Source: Paenibacillus sp. FSL K6-0276
Lineage (GTDB): Bacteria > Bacillota > Bacilli > Paenibacillales > Paenibacillaceae
Assembly (NCBI RefSeq): GCF_037977235.1
Contig: NZ_CP150276.1
Location: 1,178,001 to 1,242,000, forward strand
Direction of reading: 5' to 3'
DNA length: 64,000 nt
This document shows, one piece after another, positions 34,502 to 42,432 of this stretch. The position numbers and the translations under genes were made by a program. Positions within the stretch are counted from its first letter, which is position 1, and each line of letters opens with the position of its first letter. The notes beneath the pieces were generated by a model that ran no database searches, was not told the origin of the DNA, and was given only the letters and a program-made list of their open reading frames with translations.

Positions 34502-35458
34502 TTAAGTTCTATAATGAGCTGCCAGATCGGTGGCTATAGAAGACAGCTTTTGTTTCAGAGCTAGAGGCTCCATGATGCGTAATGTGGTTCCATAAGGTAA
34601 CAGAAAGTACGGTACATAAGTCAGTAAAGAAGTTTCGTCCACTTGAAAGCGGGCTTGTCCGTCTTTGCGCTGGACCAGCGTATGCCCAAATAGCCAATGA
34701 CTGCATAGATCATTCAATATTCCCTCTTCTGATGCGATGACTACTGTAACTAGTGTCTCCTCGGTATTGCGTACAGGCAGTAAGCTGTTTAACAAAAAGT
34801 CACGTGCAGAGAAATCAGTGGGACGGGTAAAGATCGCTTCTGTGCGGTGCAATTCAACCATTCTATCGACCCGAAAACTGCGAATTTCTTGTCGCTGATG
34901 GCAGTAAGCTACGGTGTACCATTGTCCTTTCCATAGAACTAGACCGTAAGGATCAATGGCACGGGAGGATACAGTACCGCCATTTCTCTTATTGTATTCC
35001 ATTTGCAGGGTGTGTCCGTTCGCTGTCCCCAATTCCAACTCTTGAATCAGATGTGTAAGCGGCAGAGAAGGAGAGTGGATACTCTCAATACCGTTCTCGT
35101 GGCGCTCCATCTGTTCTAATTGCTGCGCATTGCTATACCTTTTCAGCTTGGAAATGGCTCGGTCCAGAGCTTCTACATAAGGGTATCCGGTTCCCCGGGC
35201 AAAGGAAGAAGCTTGTAGAAGGGAACGCTGCTCTTCAGAGTCAAAGAATAATGGAGCTTCGATAAAATGTTCCGGTAAGCTGTAACCGCCGCCAGTTCCG
35301 CTATCCGCGATAACGGGTACACCACTGATGCATAGCGCATCAATATAACGGTATACGGAGCGGACACTGATCTCTAACGCTTCCGCTAGTTCTCCGGCGG
35401 TTCTTCCCCGCTGCTTGAGCATCCATAGAATGGATAACATATGGTCGGCCTTGGACAT
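34502..35458 (-). CDS. HTH-WYL domain transcriptional regulator (YafY type)
   Basis: 318 residues. An N-terminal HTH_11 (GRTAGELAEALEISVRSVYRYIDAL, about 18-42) is followed by GVPVIADSGTGGGYSL and a WYL domain (about 150-230, PYGLVLWKGQWYTVAYCHQRQ) and a C-terminal extension. WYL regulators bind nucleic-acid ligands or small molecules and control stress, DNA-damage or metabolic genes. Upstream lies the large gene-free region. Target unknown; the SRPBCC gene downstream is a candidate. Confidence 0.9.
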   Translation of the reverse strand: MSKADHMLSILWMLKQRGRTAGELAEALEISVRSVYRYIDALCISGVPVIADSGTGGGYSLPEHFIEAPLFFDSEEQRSLLQASSFARGTGYPYVEALDRAISKLKRYSNAQQLEQMERHENGIESIHSPSLPLTHLIQELELGTANGHTLQMEYNKRNGGTVSSRAIDPYGLVLWKGQWYTVAYCHQRQEIRSFRVDRMVELHRTEAIFTRPTDFSARDFLLNSLLPVRNTEETLVTVVIASEEGILNDLCSHWLFGHTLVQRKDGQARFQVDETSLLTYVPYFLLPYGTTLRIMEPLALKQKLSSIATDLAAHYRT

Positions 35459-35707
35459 TAATCAGGAGCCTCCTTGCTACAGAAATTAGTAATTCAACTA
35501 TAGCAAAATGCTCATAGATCAGCCAGAATCCTTTCGATATGATCTTATTACTGTTTAACCATACGTTTCCTACCATAAGTTCCGAGTCGCCATAAATATT
35601 CTACTGGCCCCACGATTATACAGTAACACGGACAAGGAATGTGATGCAAAAAGGGAGAATTGATACCGAAAAATAATATGAGGTTTGAGGGAGGAGGGAC
35701 TGAATAG

Positions 35708-35756
35708 TTTGAGAAGTTTGAGAAGTTTGAGAAGTTTGGGAAGTTTGGGAAGTTTG
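35708..35756 (+). repeat. 9-bp short tandem repeat
   Basis: TTTGAGAAG repeated about five times, the last two units as TTTGGGAAG. Confidence 0.85.
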
Positions 35757-35850
35757 ATAGAGCTGATAGGGAGAGAAATTTGAAGCGGCAGACGAGGGAC
35801 ACTTGGGGGGATTAGCAGGCTGAAGGGGTACATTTCAGCCAAAGTCGCAG

Positions 35851-36040
35851 ATTTAAGTGTAGTTTATACATTTATTTCTGCCAAAATAGCTCATTCCGAT
35901 CCTTTAGTTGCACTTAGTGCAGCTATAAAGTGGAGATTCGGTGCTGAGAAAGGAAAATCAGGAATTTAGTTGCACGAAATACAACTAAAAAAATCTTGAG
36001 AGAGTATCACGAGGAATAGTGCACTTTTTGCAGTTAACAG
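35851..36040. repeat. Four-palindrome array C
   Basis: Hairpins of a second family, core TTGCAC-NNN-GTGCAA with variable but paired outer arms. Centres are at 35864 (decayed), 35915, 35977 and 36026 (51, 62, 49 bp). The unit at 35902-35930 pairs CTTTAGTTGCAC with GTGCAGCTATAAAG; the one at 35965-35989 pairs TTTAGTTG with CAACTAAA. Confidence 0.72.
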
Positions 36041-36188
36041 GTGCTTATGAGCTCCTATGGTTTTGGGATATACGGAACAGAGTACGCAAAGTGGAGTACA
36101 AGAGTCCCCTCAATTAAGAAGAGTAAGATGGGAATTGGCCGCATAGATGGTCAGATAGAGGTTGCATCAAAGTCACGCAGAGGAAACA

Positions 36189-36227
36189 CAAGTCACACAA
36201 GTCACGCGAGTTACACAAGTCACATAA
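36189..36227 (+). repeat. Short tandem repeat
   Basis: Three to four imperfect copies of AAGTCACAC, between arrays C and D. Confidence 0.6.
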
Positions 36228-36276
36228 GAGATCGCACAGAGATTAAACAGAGGCCATACAGAAGTCACACGCTCCT

Positions 36277-36466
36277 CTGATTGTACTTTGTACAATAAAT
36301 TCTATCAAAAAGACGTTGGAATTTGCTTCTATTGCACATTCTGCGATCAATTGTTATAAGAACGTATCATTATCACTAAAAGACCAGATTCTGATGCACA
36401 AAGTACAACAGAATCCCAATTACCTATAAAAAAGAATACTTCTATTGCACAAACTACAATAGAAGC
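36277..36466. repeat. Four-palindrome array D
   Basis: Second hairpin family. Centres are at 36288, 36339, 36401 and 36452 (51, 62, 51 bp, identical to array A). Stems: ATTGTAC/GTACAAT, a weak TTGCAC unit, GATTCTG/CAGAATC, CTTCTATTG/CAATAGAAG. The loop is T-rich in units 1-2 and AAA in 3-4, so orientation flips halfway. Confidence 0.82.
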
Positions 36467-36542
36467 ATCAAAAAAAGTATTCTTAGAAGCCGAAAAACGA
36501 AACGTAGCACAACGCTCGTACGTAGACGCTGATTAGGATGAT

Positions 36543-37697
36543 CTATTGATATTTAACCACAATCGCATTACTGATCTGACGTCCTGGGGGCGTGAGGTAT
36601 TTGCCATTGTAATAAAGTCCGCTTGATGCGCCGCCATCTAGATTCATGGCTTGATACGCACCAGCCTGTTTCATCATTTCTGCCAGCTGTGGGATAGTAG
36701 CTCCACCAGTGGTCAGCAGAATTAGCTTGTGGTCGCGAGTGAGGCCAAGTGCGCTGCGGGCTCCACCGCCTGTTAAGATTTTGGCATCCTTGAAGCCTTC
36801 TGCCACGACATTAAGGGATACCTTGCCATTCACAAGCAGACGTGGTCCGGCTTGGAGCGCCCCTTCTATAGATCCGGAAGCAAAATGGTTCGTAAACTCT
36901 AGTCCGGGAATAAGCGAGGCCAGATGATTGCTGTCATAGGTGAAAATCGTGCGGCGATCCCCGGAGCTATTTTTGAGCATTTTTCCACCACTAACCATAT
37001 AACCGTAAGGAGCTTTGTAAGCCCCTTTAGTGTAGGCATCAAAGAACGTACCATTAATAGCAACTACGGCATTATTGCGCTTGGCTAGACTGCTCAGTTC
37101 CTCCACTTTTCCCACCGTATTGCCTGCTAGTACAACGTCGAGCTTCACTTTAGGATGCAGTAGGGATACCGTAACCGTTTGGGCTTTGAAGGATCTGCCA
37201 CCTACCTTGAAAGTTTTACTAGCACTGACATCGGGGGAGGAATCTGCTTTGATAAGTGCGCCAGTCTGTACAGGAACAGTCGATGAAATATCGTTATTAG
37301 TAAGGGTTACAGAAGAGGCTTCCTGATTCCACTCTAATTGAAAGCCCAGCGTTTTGCTGACAAAAGACAAAGGGATATATACCGTACCGTTATCACTAAA
37401 AGCGGAGTCGGTTAGTGTAACTGGCTTATCGTTGACGAGCGCAGCTGCTTGTCCTAGAGTAAGTGTAATCTTAGTGTCTGCGTTCGTAATGGTTATACGT
37501 TTGTCACTAGCATTCCATTCAGCATGTATACCGGTGAGATTGTTTAAGAGACGTAGCGGGATGTACGAGTGATTATTCTTGGTCACATACACGGTGTTTT
37601 TAGGAACAGAAGCAGCGCCTGCAGTGAACGGACAAATTGTGAAGACCGGAATCAATAGTAGGAATGCGAGAAAGAAAGAGAACAGTAACTTTTTCAT
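36543..37697 (-). CDS. Secreted phosphodiester glycosidase (NAGPA domain) with stalk domain
   Basis: 384 residues. Signal peptide 1-27 (KKLLFSFFLAFLLLIPVF), then a copper-amine-oxidase-N/stalk domain (about 35-130, repeats of IPLRLLNNLTGIHAEWN and IPLSFVSKTLGFQLEWN). The phosphodiester glycosidase domain (about 165-383) has VAINGTFFDAY and MNLDGGASSGLYYNG. NAGPA-type enzymes uncover GlcNAc-phosphodiesters; in Bacilli the domain may trim wall polymers. ATG 37697 has GGAGA upstream. Exported, probably wall associated. Confidence 0.87.
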   Translation of the reverse strand: MKKLLFSFFLAFLLLIPVFTICPFTAGAASVPKNTVYVTKNNHSYIPLRLLNNLTGIHAEWNASDKRITITNADTKITLTLGQAAALVNDKPVTLTDSAFSDNGTVYIPLSFVSKTLGFQLEWNQEASSVTLTNNDISSTVPVQTGALIKADSSPDVSASKTFKVGGRSFKAQTVTVSLLHPKVKLDVVLAGNTVGKVEELSSLAKRNNAVVAINGTFFDAYTKGAYKAPYGYMVSGGKMLKNSSGDRRTIFTYDSNHLASLIPGLEFTNHFASGSIEGALQAGPRLLVNGKVSLNVVAEGFKDAKILTGGGARSALGLTRDHKLILLTTGGATIPQLAEMMKQAGAYQAMNLDGGASSGLYYNGKYLTPPGRQISNAIVVKYQ

Positions 37698-37871
37698 ATC
37701 AAACAAAATCTCCTTATCTTGTAGCTGTTGTAAAAAACGATAAGGTTTATTATACCTCAAGTTCTAGAACATGGATAATCCTGATTTTTTGAATGCTCAT
37801 AGAAGGTCTGATAGAATATAGATACCATTAAATGAATAGTACTAGAACTCAACAGCTAAAAGGAGATCTTT

Positions 37872-38450
37872 ATGACTACTATAGGTTTAATTCGCCATGG
37901 AAGTACAGCGTGGAATAAGGAAGGCAGAGCGCAAGGACATACAGATAATCCATTGGATACTGAAGGCTTGCAGCAGGCGGCTCTACTTGCCGAACGGCTA
38001 AGCACTGAACAATGGGACTACATATATTCAAGTGATCTGCTTAGAGCGCGGCAAACAGCAGAGGTTATTGCTAAAAGACTGTGCATGGAGATCGCCGGTT
38101 TAGTACCGGGTATCCGTGAGATGAACGCAGGATTAATTGAAGGTACTACGGAACAAGATCGTGTAGAACGTTGGGGAAACGAGTGGAAGACGTTAGATTT
38201 AGGACTGGAAAGTTCAGTGGCCAGTGAGATCAGAGGCAGTCAGGCCATCGAAGATATCGCGGAGAAACATCCGGGCAGTCGTATATTGGTCGTTAGCCAT
38301 GGTGCAATTTTACGGAGTACTCTTAGAAAGCTTATTCCAGAACTGAACGTAACCCTCTTGCTGAGCAATACGTCTATCACTCAGATTACTAAATCGGATG
38401 ACATTTGGAATTGCGGGCTGTACAATTGTGCGCAACATTTGAAGATGTAA
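37872..38450 (+). CDS. Histidine phosphatase family protein
   Basis: 192 residues. The catalytic RHG is at LIRHGSTAWNKEGRAQGHTD (about 6-25), and the second His is in VVSHGAIL (about 140-147), with a Glu in REMNAGLIEG. This is the phosphoglycerate-mutase-like phosphatase fold (PhoE/CobC). Substrate unknown. AAAGGAGA precedes ATG 37872. Followed after 40 nt by a diguanylate cyclase gene. Confidence 0.88.
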   Translation: MTTIGLIRHGSTAWNKEGRAQGHTDNPLDTEGLQQAALLAERLSTEQWDYIYSSDLLRARQTAEVIAKRLCMEIAGLVPGIREMNAGLIEGTTEQDRVERWGNEWKTLDLGLESSVASEIRGSQAIEDIAEKHPGSRILVVSHGAILRSTLRKLIPELNVTLLLSNTSITQITKSDDIWNCGLYNCAQHLKM

Positions 38451-38490
38451 CTAGTGTTCAGAAAATGTTCAGAGCATTTTAATATAGTAA

Positions 38491-39345
38491 TTGATCAGAA
38501 ATCTAATCATTTTTGTAGTCAGAAGGATGTGCGAATTTAAGGTGGCAGAGGTCCAGATTTACTTACAAACATTATTATCCATTCTCATCGCAGCAGCGGC
38601 TGGTTATTTAGTACTAAGACTTTACCGGGATATATCGTCTAAGACTCCTCAAAAAAGAGCGATTCATACCGGCCTTTCCATTATCATTATCGTCGTTGGG
38701 CTATGGACCATGCACCAGCTAGGCAGGAATACCTTATTAGGTAATGAAGAGACCGAAGGTGGGATCGTCGTACCACTGGTCGTCTACGGTCTTACGATAG
38801 CATTATTAATGTTTTTGCTTACACGAATGAACCTAGTATTGGCTGAAAGAGAGCAACTGAAAGAACTGGCTTATAAGGATGCTTTAACGGGGCTACTGAA
38901 TAAGAACGGAATGGATCATTTTTGGGATCGATGCAAAGTAAATGAGCAGCTTGCCGTTTTGTTTCTGGATCTGAATCGTTTCAAATCGATCAATGACAGC
39001 TTGGGGCATCATGTGGGGGACTTATTACTGCAAGAGGTGGGTAAAAAGTTAATTCAATTCTCCAGCAAAAGAAAACGTCATATTTTCCGCGTGGGCGGGG
39101 ATGAATTTGTGATTGTCGCCAAAGGTAGCACCCAGAAGGAAGCGGAGAAGCTTGCTGTGCGGATTCTGGAGAAGACGACTAAGAGTTACCAGCTTGGCGA
39201 GCATAACTTGTTCGTATCCATGAGTATAGGGATCAGCATAAGTCATGGTAAGGTGGATCATTTTAGGCTGTTAAATGAAGCAGATACAGCAATGTACGCC
39301 GCCAAACAGCTTGGTACGGGGCGTTACTCCGTCTATAAGAATTAG
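38491..39345 (+). CDS. Diguanylate cyclase (GGDEF), membrane bound
   Basis: 284 residues from the TTG. About three membrane helices (about 22-110) are followed by a GGDEF domain (about 125-284). It has DALTGLLNKNGM, LDLNRFKSINDSLGHHVGD, the intact active site RVGGDEFVIV, and the end ADTAMYAAKQLGTGRYSVY. It makes cyclic di-GMP at the membrane. The start is uncertain: TTG 38491, ATG 38527 and GTG 38542 are all in frame and none has an ideal ribosome site. No inhibitory RxxD five residues before GGDEF was noted. Confidence 0.88.
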   Translation: MIRNLIIFVVRRMCEFKVAEVQIYLQTLLSILIAAAAGYLVLRLYRDISSKTPQKRAIHTGLSIIIIVVGLWTMHQLGRNTLLGNEETEGGIVVPLVVYGLTIALLMFLLTRMNLVLAEREQLKELAYKDALTGLLNKNGMDHFWDRCKVNEQLAVLFLDLNRFKSINDSLGHHVGDLLLQEVGKKLIQFSSKRKRHIFRVGGDEFVIVAKGSTQKEAEKLAVRILEKTTKSYQLGEHNLFVSMSIGISISHGKVDHFRLLNEADTAMYAAKQLGTGRYSVYKN

Positions 39346-39366
39346 AAAGACTTTATGGAAAATACA

Positions 39367-39415
39367 AGCGGCAGCTATGGACTTGATAATAAGTCCTAGA
39401 CTGCCGCTGTTTTTA
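39367..39415. terminator. Terminator between convergent genes
   Basis: AGCGGCAG/CTGCCGCT with an inner GGACTT/AAGTCC stem, followed by GTTTTTA. Confidence 0.88.
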
Positions 39416-39444
39416 TTGGATCACCTATATCATTTGGGATGAAA

Positions 39445-40662
39445 TTATGCGACTGGCGAATGAAGCCTGTTAGTCTCTTCCTTGCGGCCTTTCATTAGGA
39501 ACAAGCAGAGAAGAGCAACTGCCATACTAATCGCTGCCACATAGAACAGGATGGAGTAATCAAAGATATCAATCATGAGTCCCAGTAGTGGAGGCGAACT
39601 AATGGCGGCAAGAGAAGAGACCAGATAATACATCCCAGTTCGTGTGCCTATACTCTCCTCTGTCCCCGTAGCTACAATGTAAGGATAGGAATTGATATTA
39701 ATACAAGCCCAGAAGATTCCACCGAGCAAGAGTAAACCTCGCAGGAGTAGCAGGTCCTTCGCAAAACCGACGAGAGCAAAGATGGTCATTAGTCCGCATA
39801 CGCCGATGATGATCATTTTTTTCTTCCCAAATCTTCCGCCCAACCAGCCGCTCGGAATGGCGAACAGCACAAAGGCCAAAGAGAAGAAGGTGAGCGAGAA
39901 AGAGGCCGCCTGTTCACTGAGACCGAGGTGATGTTTGCCATATAAGGTAAACAGTGTCTCAACGCCTTGATAAGCTACGAACCAGAAGAAAATCGCCGCG
40001 AGCAGAAAGACTGTCGTACGGTCAAGCTGACTTCGAAAGGAAATACGAGAGGGCTTGGTGGCAGCATCTGCTTCTGAAGGAAGCTTCATTTGCACATTTA
40101 CGCCATCCCGATTTTCTTTGATGAAGCGTGATACGATAAACAGACATAACAAGGTGATTAGTCCAGCAACGATAAACGGTAGCGCTGGGTTTGATTTATA
40201 CAGGATAGAACCTACGCCGAAAGCGAGAATAGAACCGAACCCACCCATGAAATTAATCAGCCCGTTTGCCTTCGTACGCTGCTCTTCAGGCGTAATATCC
40301 GGCATAAGGGCGACGGTTGGTGAACGGTATAAGCTCATGGCCAGATTCATCAGCATCATAAACAACAGAAGTGTAAATAGTCCGGTATGAAACGGAATCA
40401 GCATGGTTAGCACGGCAGCGAAAGGCATACCGATCATAAGATAAGGCATTCTGCGTCCAAAACGCGAGGTAGTGCGGTCACTACGGTTGCCGACCCAAGG
40501 CTGCAGGAATAAGGCAAAGTAATTATCAATCGTCATCAAGAAGCTGATAAGGGCCACACTATGTACGTATTTTTCTAGAAAAAAGGGTACGAATGCGTTA
40601 TACAGACTCCATGTAATGCTGATGCTGAAAAAGCCGAATCCGAGCAACCAGACTTTTTTCAC
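39445..40662 (-). CDS. MFS transporter (SLC45/GPH-like)
   Basis: 405 residues, 12 membrane helices. WVGNRSDRTTSRFGRRMPYLM (about 57-77, just the RSDRTTSRFGRR core matters) is the loop 2-3 motif seen in sugar-type SLC45/GPH carriers. GTG 40662 has GGGAG 9 nt upstream. It follows the glycerophosphodiesterase gene by 17 nt, so the two are an operon; a sugar or glycerophosphodiester-derived substrate is possible. Confidence 0.86.
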   Translation of the reverse strand: MKKVWLLGFGFFSISITWSLYNAFVPFFLEKYVHSVALISFLMTIDNYFALFLQPWVGNRSDRTTSRFGRRMPYLMIGMPFAAVLTMLIPFHTGLFTLLLFMMLMNLAMSLYRSPTVALMPDITPEEQRTKANGLINFMGGFGSILAFGVGSILYKSNPALPFIVAGLITLLCLFIVSRFIKENRDGVNVQMKLPSEADAATKPSRISFRSQLDRTTVFLLAAIFFWFVAYQGVETLFTLYGKHHLGLSEQAASFSLTFFSLAFVLFAIPSGWLGGRFGKKKMIIIGVCGLMTIFALVGFAKDLLLLRGLLLLGGIFWACININSYPYIVATGTEESIGTRTGMYYLVSSLAAISSPPLLGLMIDIFDYSILFYVAAISMAVALLCLFLMKGRKEETNRLHSPVA

Positions 40663-40679
40663 ACGTTCACACTCCCTTA

Positions 40680-41408
40680 TTATTTAGCTAGAAGTCCAGC
40701 CAGCACGTCTGGATGATCGGTAATAATACCTGACACTCCAGCTTCAATCAAAACCTTCATCCGCTCCGGATCATTAACGGTCCAAGGATGGTAGGCGATG
40801 CCATGCTTAGCCGCTTCTTCGACGAATTCAGGAAGTACCGCTTGATGATGAGCATGCAGTGCGTTCGCGCCAAGCGTAGCTGCATAATCCCAAGGACGAT
40901 ACAGACCCTCCCCGTATAGAATTCCAGTCTTGATCTCAGGTGCGATCGTTTTACTGTAAGCTAGGGAATAATGGTTGAAGCTCGAAAAAATCACACGATC
41001 GCTCATCTTGAACTCCCTTACAGCCGCGATAACCTTTTCCTCCATACCCGGGTAAAAAAAAGTACCATTTTTAAACTCGATATTCAGTATCGTATCTCGT
41101 CCTTGCAGCAGACTTAATAAATCTTCTAGCAATGGGAGTTTTTCGCCTTTGAATTCGGGACCGAACCATGAGCCCGCATCCACTTCCAATAATTCCGCAA
41201 GAGTATGATCCTTCACATAGCCACTTCCGCTTGTCGTACGGTTTAGGGTTTCATCATGAATAAGAACAAGTCCGCCATCCTTGGTCATTTGTACATCAGT
41301 TTCAATTCCGGTTGCACCTAACTCAAGACCTTTGCGGAATGCTGCCATAGTATTCTCCGGACACACTGCCGATGCGCCGCGATGCGCAAAATTAATGATG
41401 TTTCTCAT
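40680..41408 (-). CDS. Glycerophosphodiester phosphodiesterase
   Basis: 242 residues, PI-PLC-like TIM barrel. FAHRGASAVCPENTMAAFRKG (His at about 8; core HRGASAVCPENT), then ETDVQMTKDGGLVLIHDETLNRTT with the metal-binding Glu/Asp and second His (core ETDVQMTKDG, HDETLNRTT). No signal peptide, so it cuts glycerophosphodiesters in the cytoplasm to glycerol 3-phosphate and an alcohol. GGAGGG precedes the ATG. It is the first gene of a two-gene unit with the MFS carrier. Confidence 0.92.
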   Translation of the reverse strand: MRNIINFAHRGASAVCPENTMAAFRKGLELGATGIETDVQMTKDGGLVLIHDETLNRTTSGSGYVKDHTLAELLEVDAGSWFGPEFKGEKLPLLEDLLSLLQGRDTILNIEFKNGTFFYPGMEEKVIAAVREFKMSDRVIFSSFNHYSLAYSKTIAPEIKTGILYGEGLYRPWDYAATLGANALHAHHQAVLPEFVEEAAKHGIAYHPWTVNDPERMKVLIEAGVSGIITDHPDVLAGLLAK

Positions 41409-41493
41409 AAGATATCAATCCCTCCAATTTTGTGTTTGCTATCGCCCTGTAGATGAGGACTACTTGTCATATTCCACACAGAGTAAAGAAACC

Positions 41494-41522
41494 CTGTTTA
41501 GAAATACTGACAGGGCTCTATT
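41494..41522 (-). terminator. Terminator of the STM4015-4011 operon
   Basis: CCCTGT and ACAGGG stem; on the minus strand TTTCTTT follows. It lies about 45 nt after the last stop codon. Confidence 0.6.
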
Positions 41523-41565
41523 TCTTGAAATTTAACGTACAGTTGACCTTACAGCAATTTTCGGT

Positions 41566-42432
41566 TCAATGGTTCATAGCTCTATAAGGGATTCGTTCCA
41601 GTAATCCTGATCCGTAGATATCTTGCAGCTTCAGCTCTGGCATATGAATATAACCGATATAACAGTCGCACACCTTCATTCGGCAGCTTCTTATAGCGGA
41701 TAGACCTTCCAAGCCATCGCGGTAGAGATTGCCAATAACACCTCTGTCCTTATAGCAGCGTTTCACCAGTCCAGCGCCTTGTACATAAAAGACTTCATTT
41801 CCAGCATTACAGGTTTGACCAAGGCTTTCGTAATCCATAGCATTCACAGCAAAATGCGGATCAATCTTGCTCAGAATGGAAAGATCCTCGGCTATATAGT
41901 AATCTGGTTTATCTTTATAAGCATTGACCCATAGATATACACTCTCCGGTAATGCTGCGCGAAGCGAGGCTATAGCTGGAAAGGCGCTGCGTATCCCAAC
42001 GCTTCCTACACTGAAAGGAACAACGTTATCGTACAAAGTCATGCATTGCGTTAGAAACTTATCCTCGCTCACCTGTCCGGGGTGGTAAGTAGCCCAAAAG
42101 GCAGCTTTACTTCGATTCAGTTTGGAGATGAAATCAAGATTTGCTGAAAGGTTAGTCTGAATCGCCACCTTATCCACATGTTCCATATTGGAGAGCGAGA
42201 TCATAGCTTCTTTATACCAACGATGAATCAGACCTTCTCCATAAGGGTTGAAAAAGATAGACAGGCGATGGCCTGCCGCACCTTGCAAAGAGGCCCACTC
42301 TACAAAGCTCTCCAGCCCTTTCCGATCCTTCGCGAGAGTGGCTGCGCTGTCTCTTGTTTTGCCGAAAGGACAGTAGGGACAGTCGTAATTGCAGGAGGTG
42401 AGAGAGCCGCGGTAATAGAGAACCGCATTCAT
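41566..42432 (-). CDS. STM4011 family radical SAM protein
   Basis: 288 residues. The [4Fe-4S] motif CNYDCPYC sits at about 13-20, after LYYRGSLTS. The C-terminal part has Cys residues in CNAGNEVF, KRCYKDRG, RSCRMKVCDC, like a SPASM/twitch auxiliary-cluster region used by peptide-modifying enzymes. Last gene of the five-gene STM401x set. Its ATG at 42432 overlaps the STM4012 stop as ATGA, so the longer frame to 42483 is not needed. Reaction unknown. Confidence 0.88.
   Translation of the reverse strand: MNAVLYYRGSLTSCNYDCPYCPFGKTRDSAATLAKDRKGLESFVEWASLQGAAGHRLSIFFNPYGEGLIHRWYKEAMISLSNMEHVDKVAIQTNLSANLDFISKLNRSKAAFWATYHPGQVSEDKFLTQCMTLYDNVVPFSVGSVGIRSAFPAIASLRAALPESVYLWVNAYKDKPDYYIAEDLSILSKIDPHFAVNAMDYESLGQTCNAGNEVFYVQGAGLVKRCYKDRGVIGNLYRDGLEGLSAIRSCRMKVCDCYIGYIHMPELKLQDIYGSGLLERIPYRAMNH

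Larger units (their letters stand above)
35459..36542. other. Gene-free kilobase with hairpins and short tandem repeats
   Basis: No convincing gene on either strand. It holds a 9-bp tandem repeat (35708-35756), palindrome arrays C and D, and a CACAAGTCA-type repeat (36189-36227). Short frames through the repeats have biased, low-complexity translations and no ribosome site, so I do not call them. Confidence 0.7.

Noticed and set aside
36041-36280. 79-codon plus-strand frame between arrays C and D
   Set aside because: Runs through a short tandem repeat, translation is low complexity (SHTSHASYTSH), and there is no ribosome site or homology I recognise.
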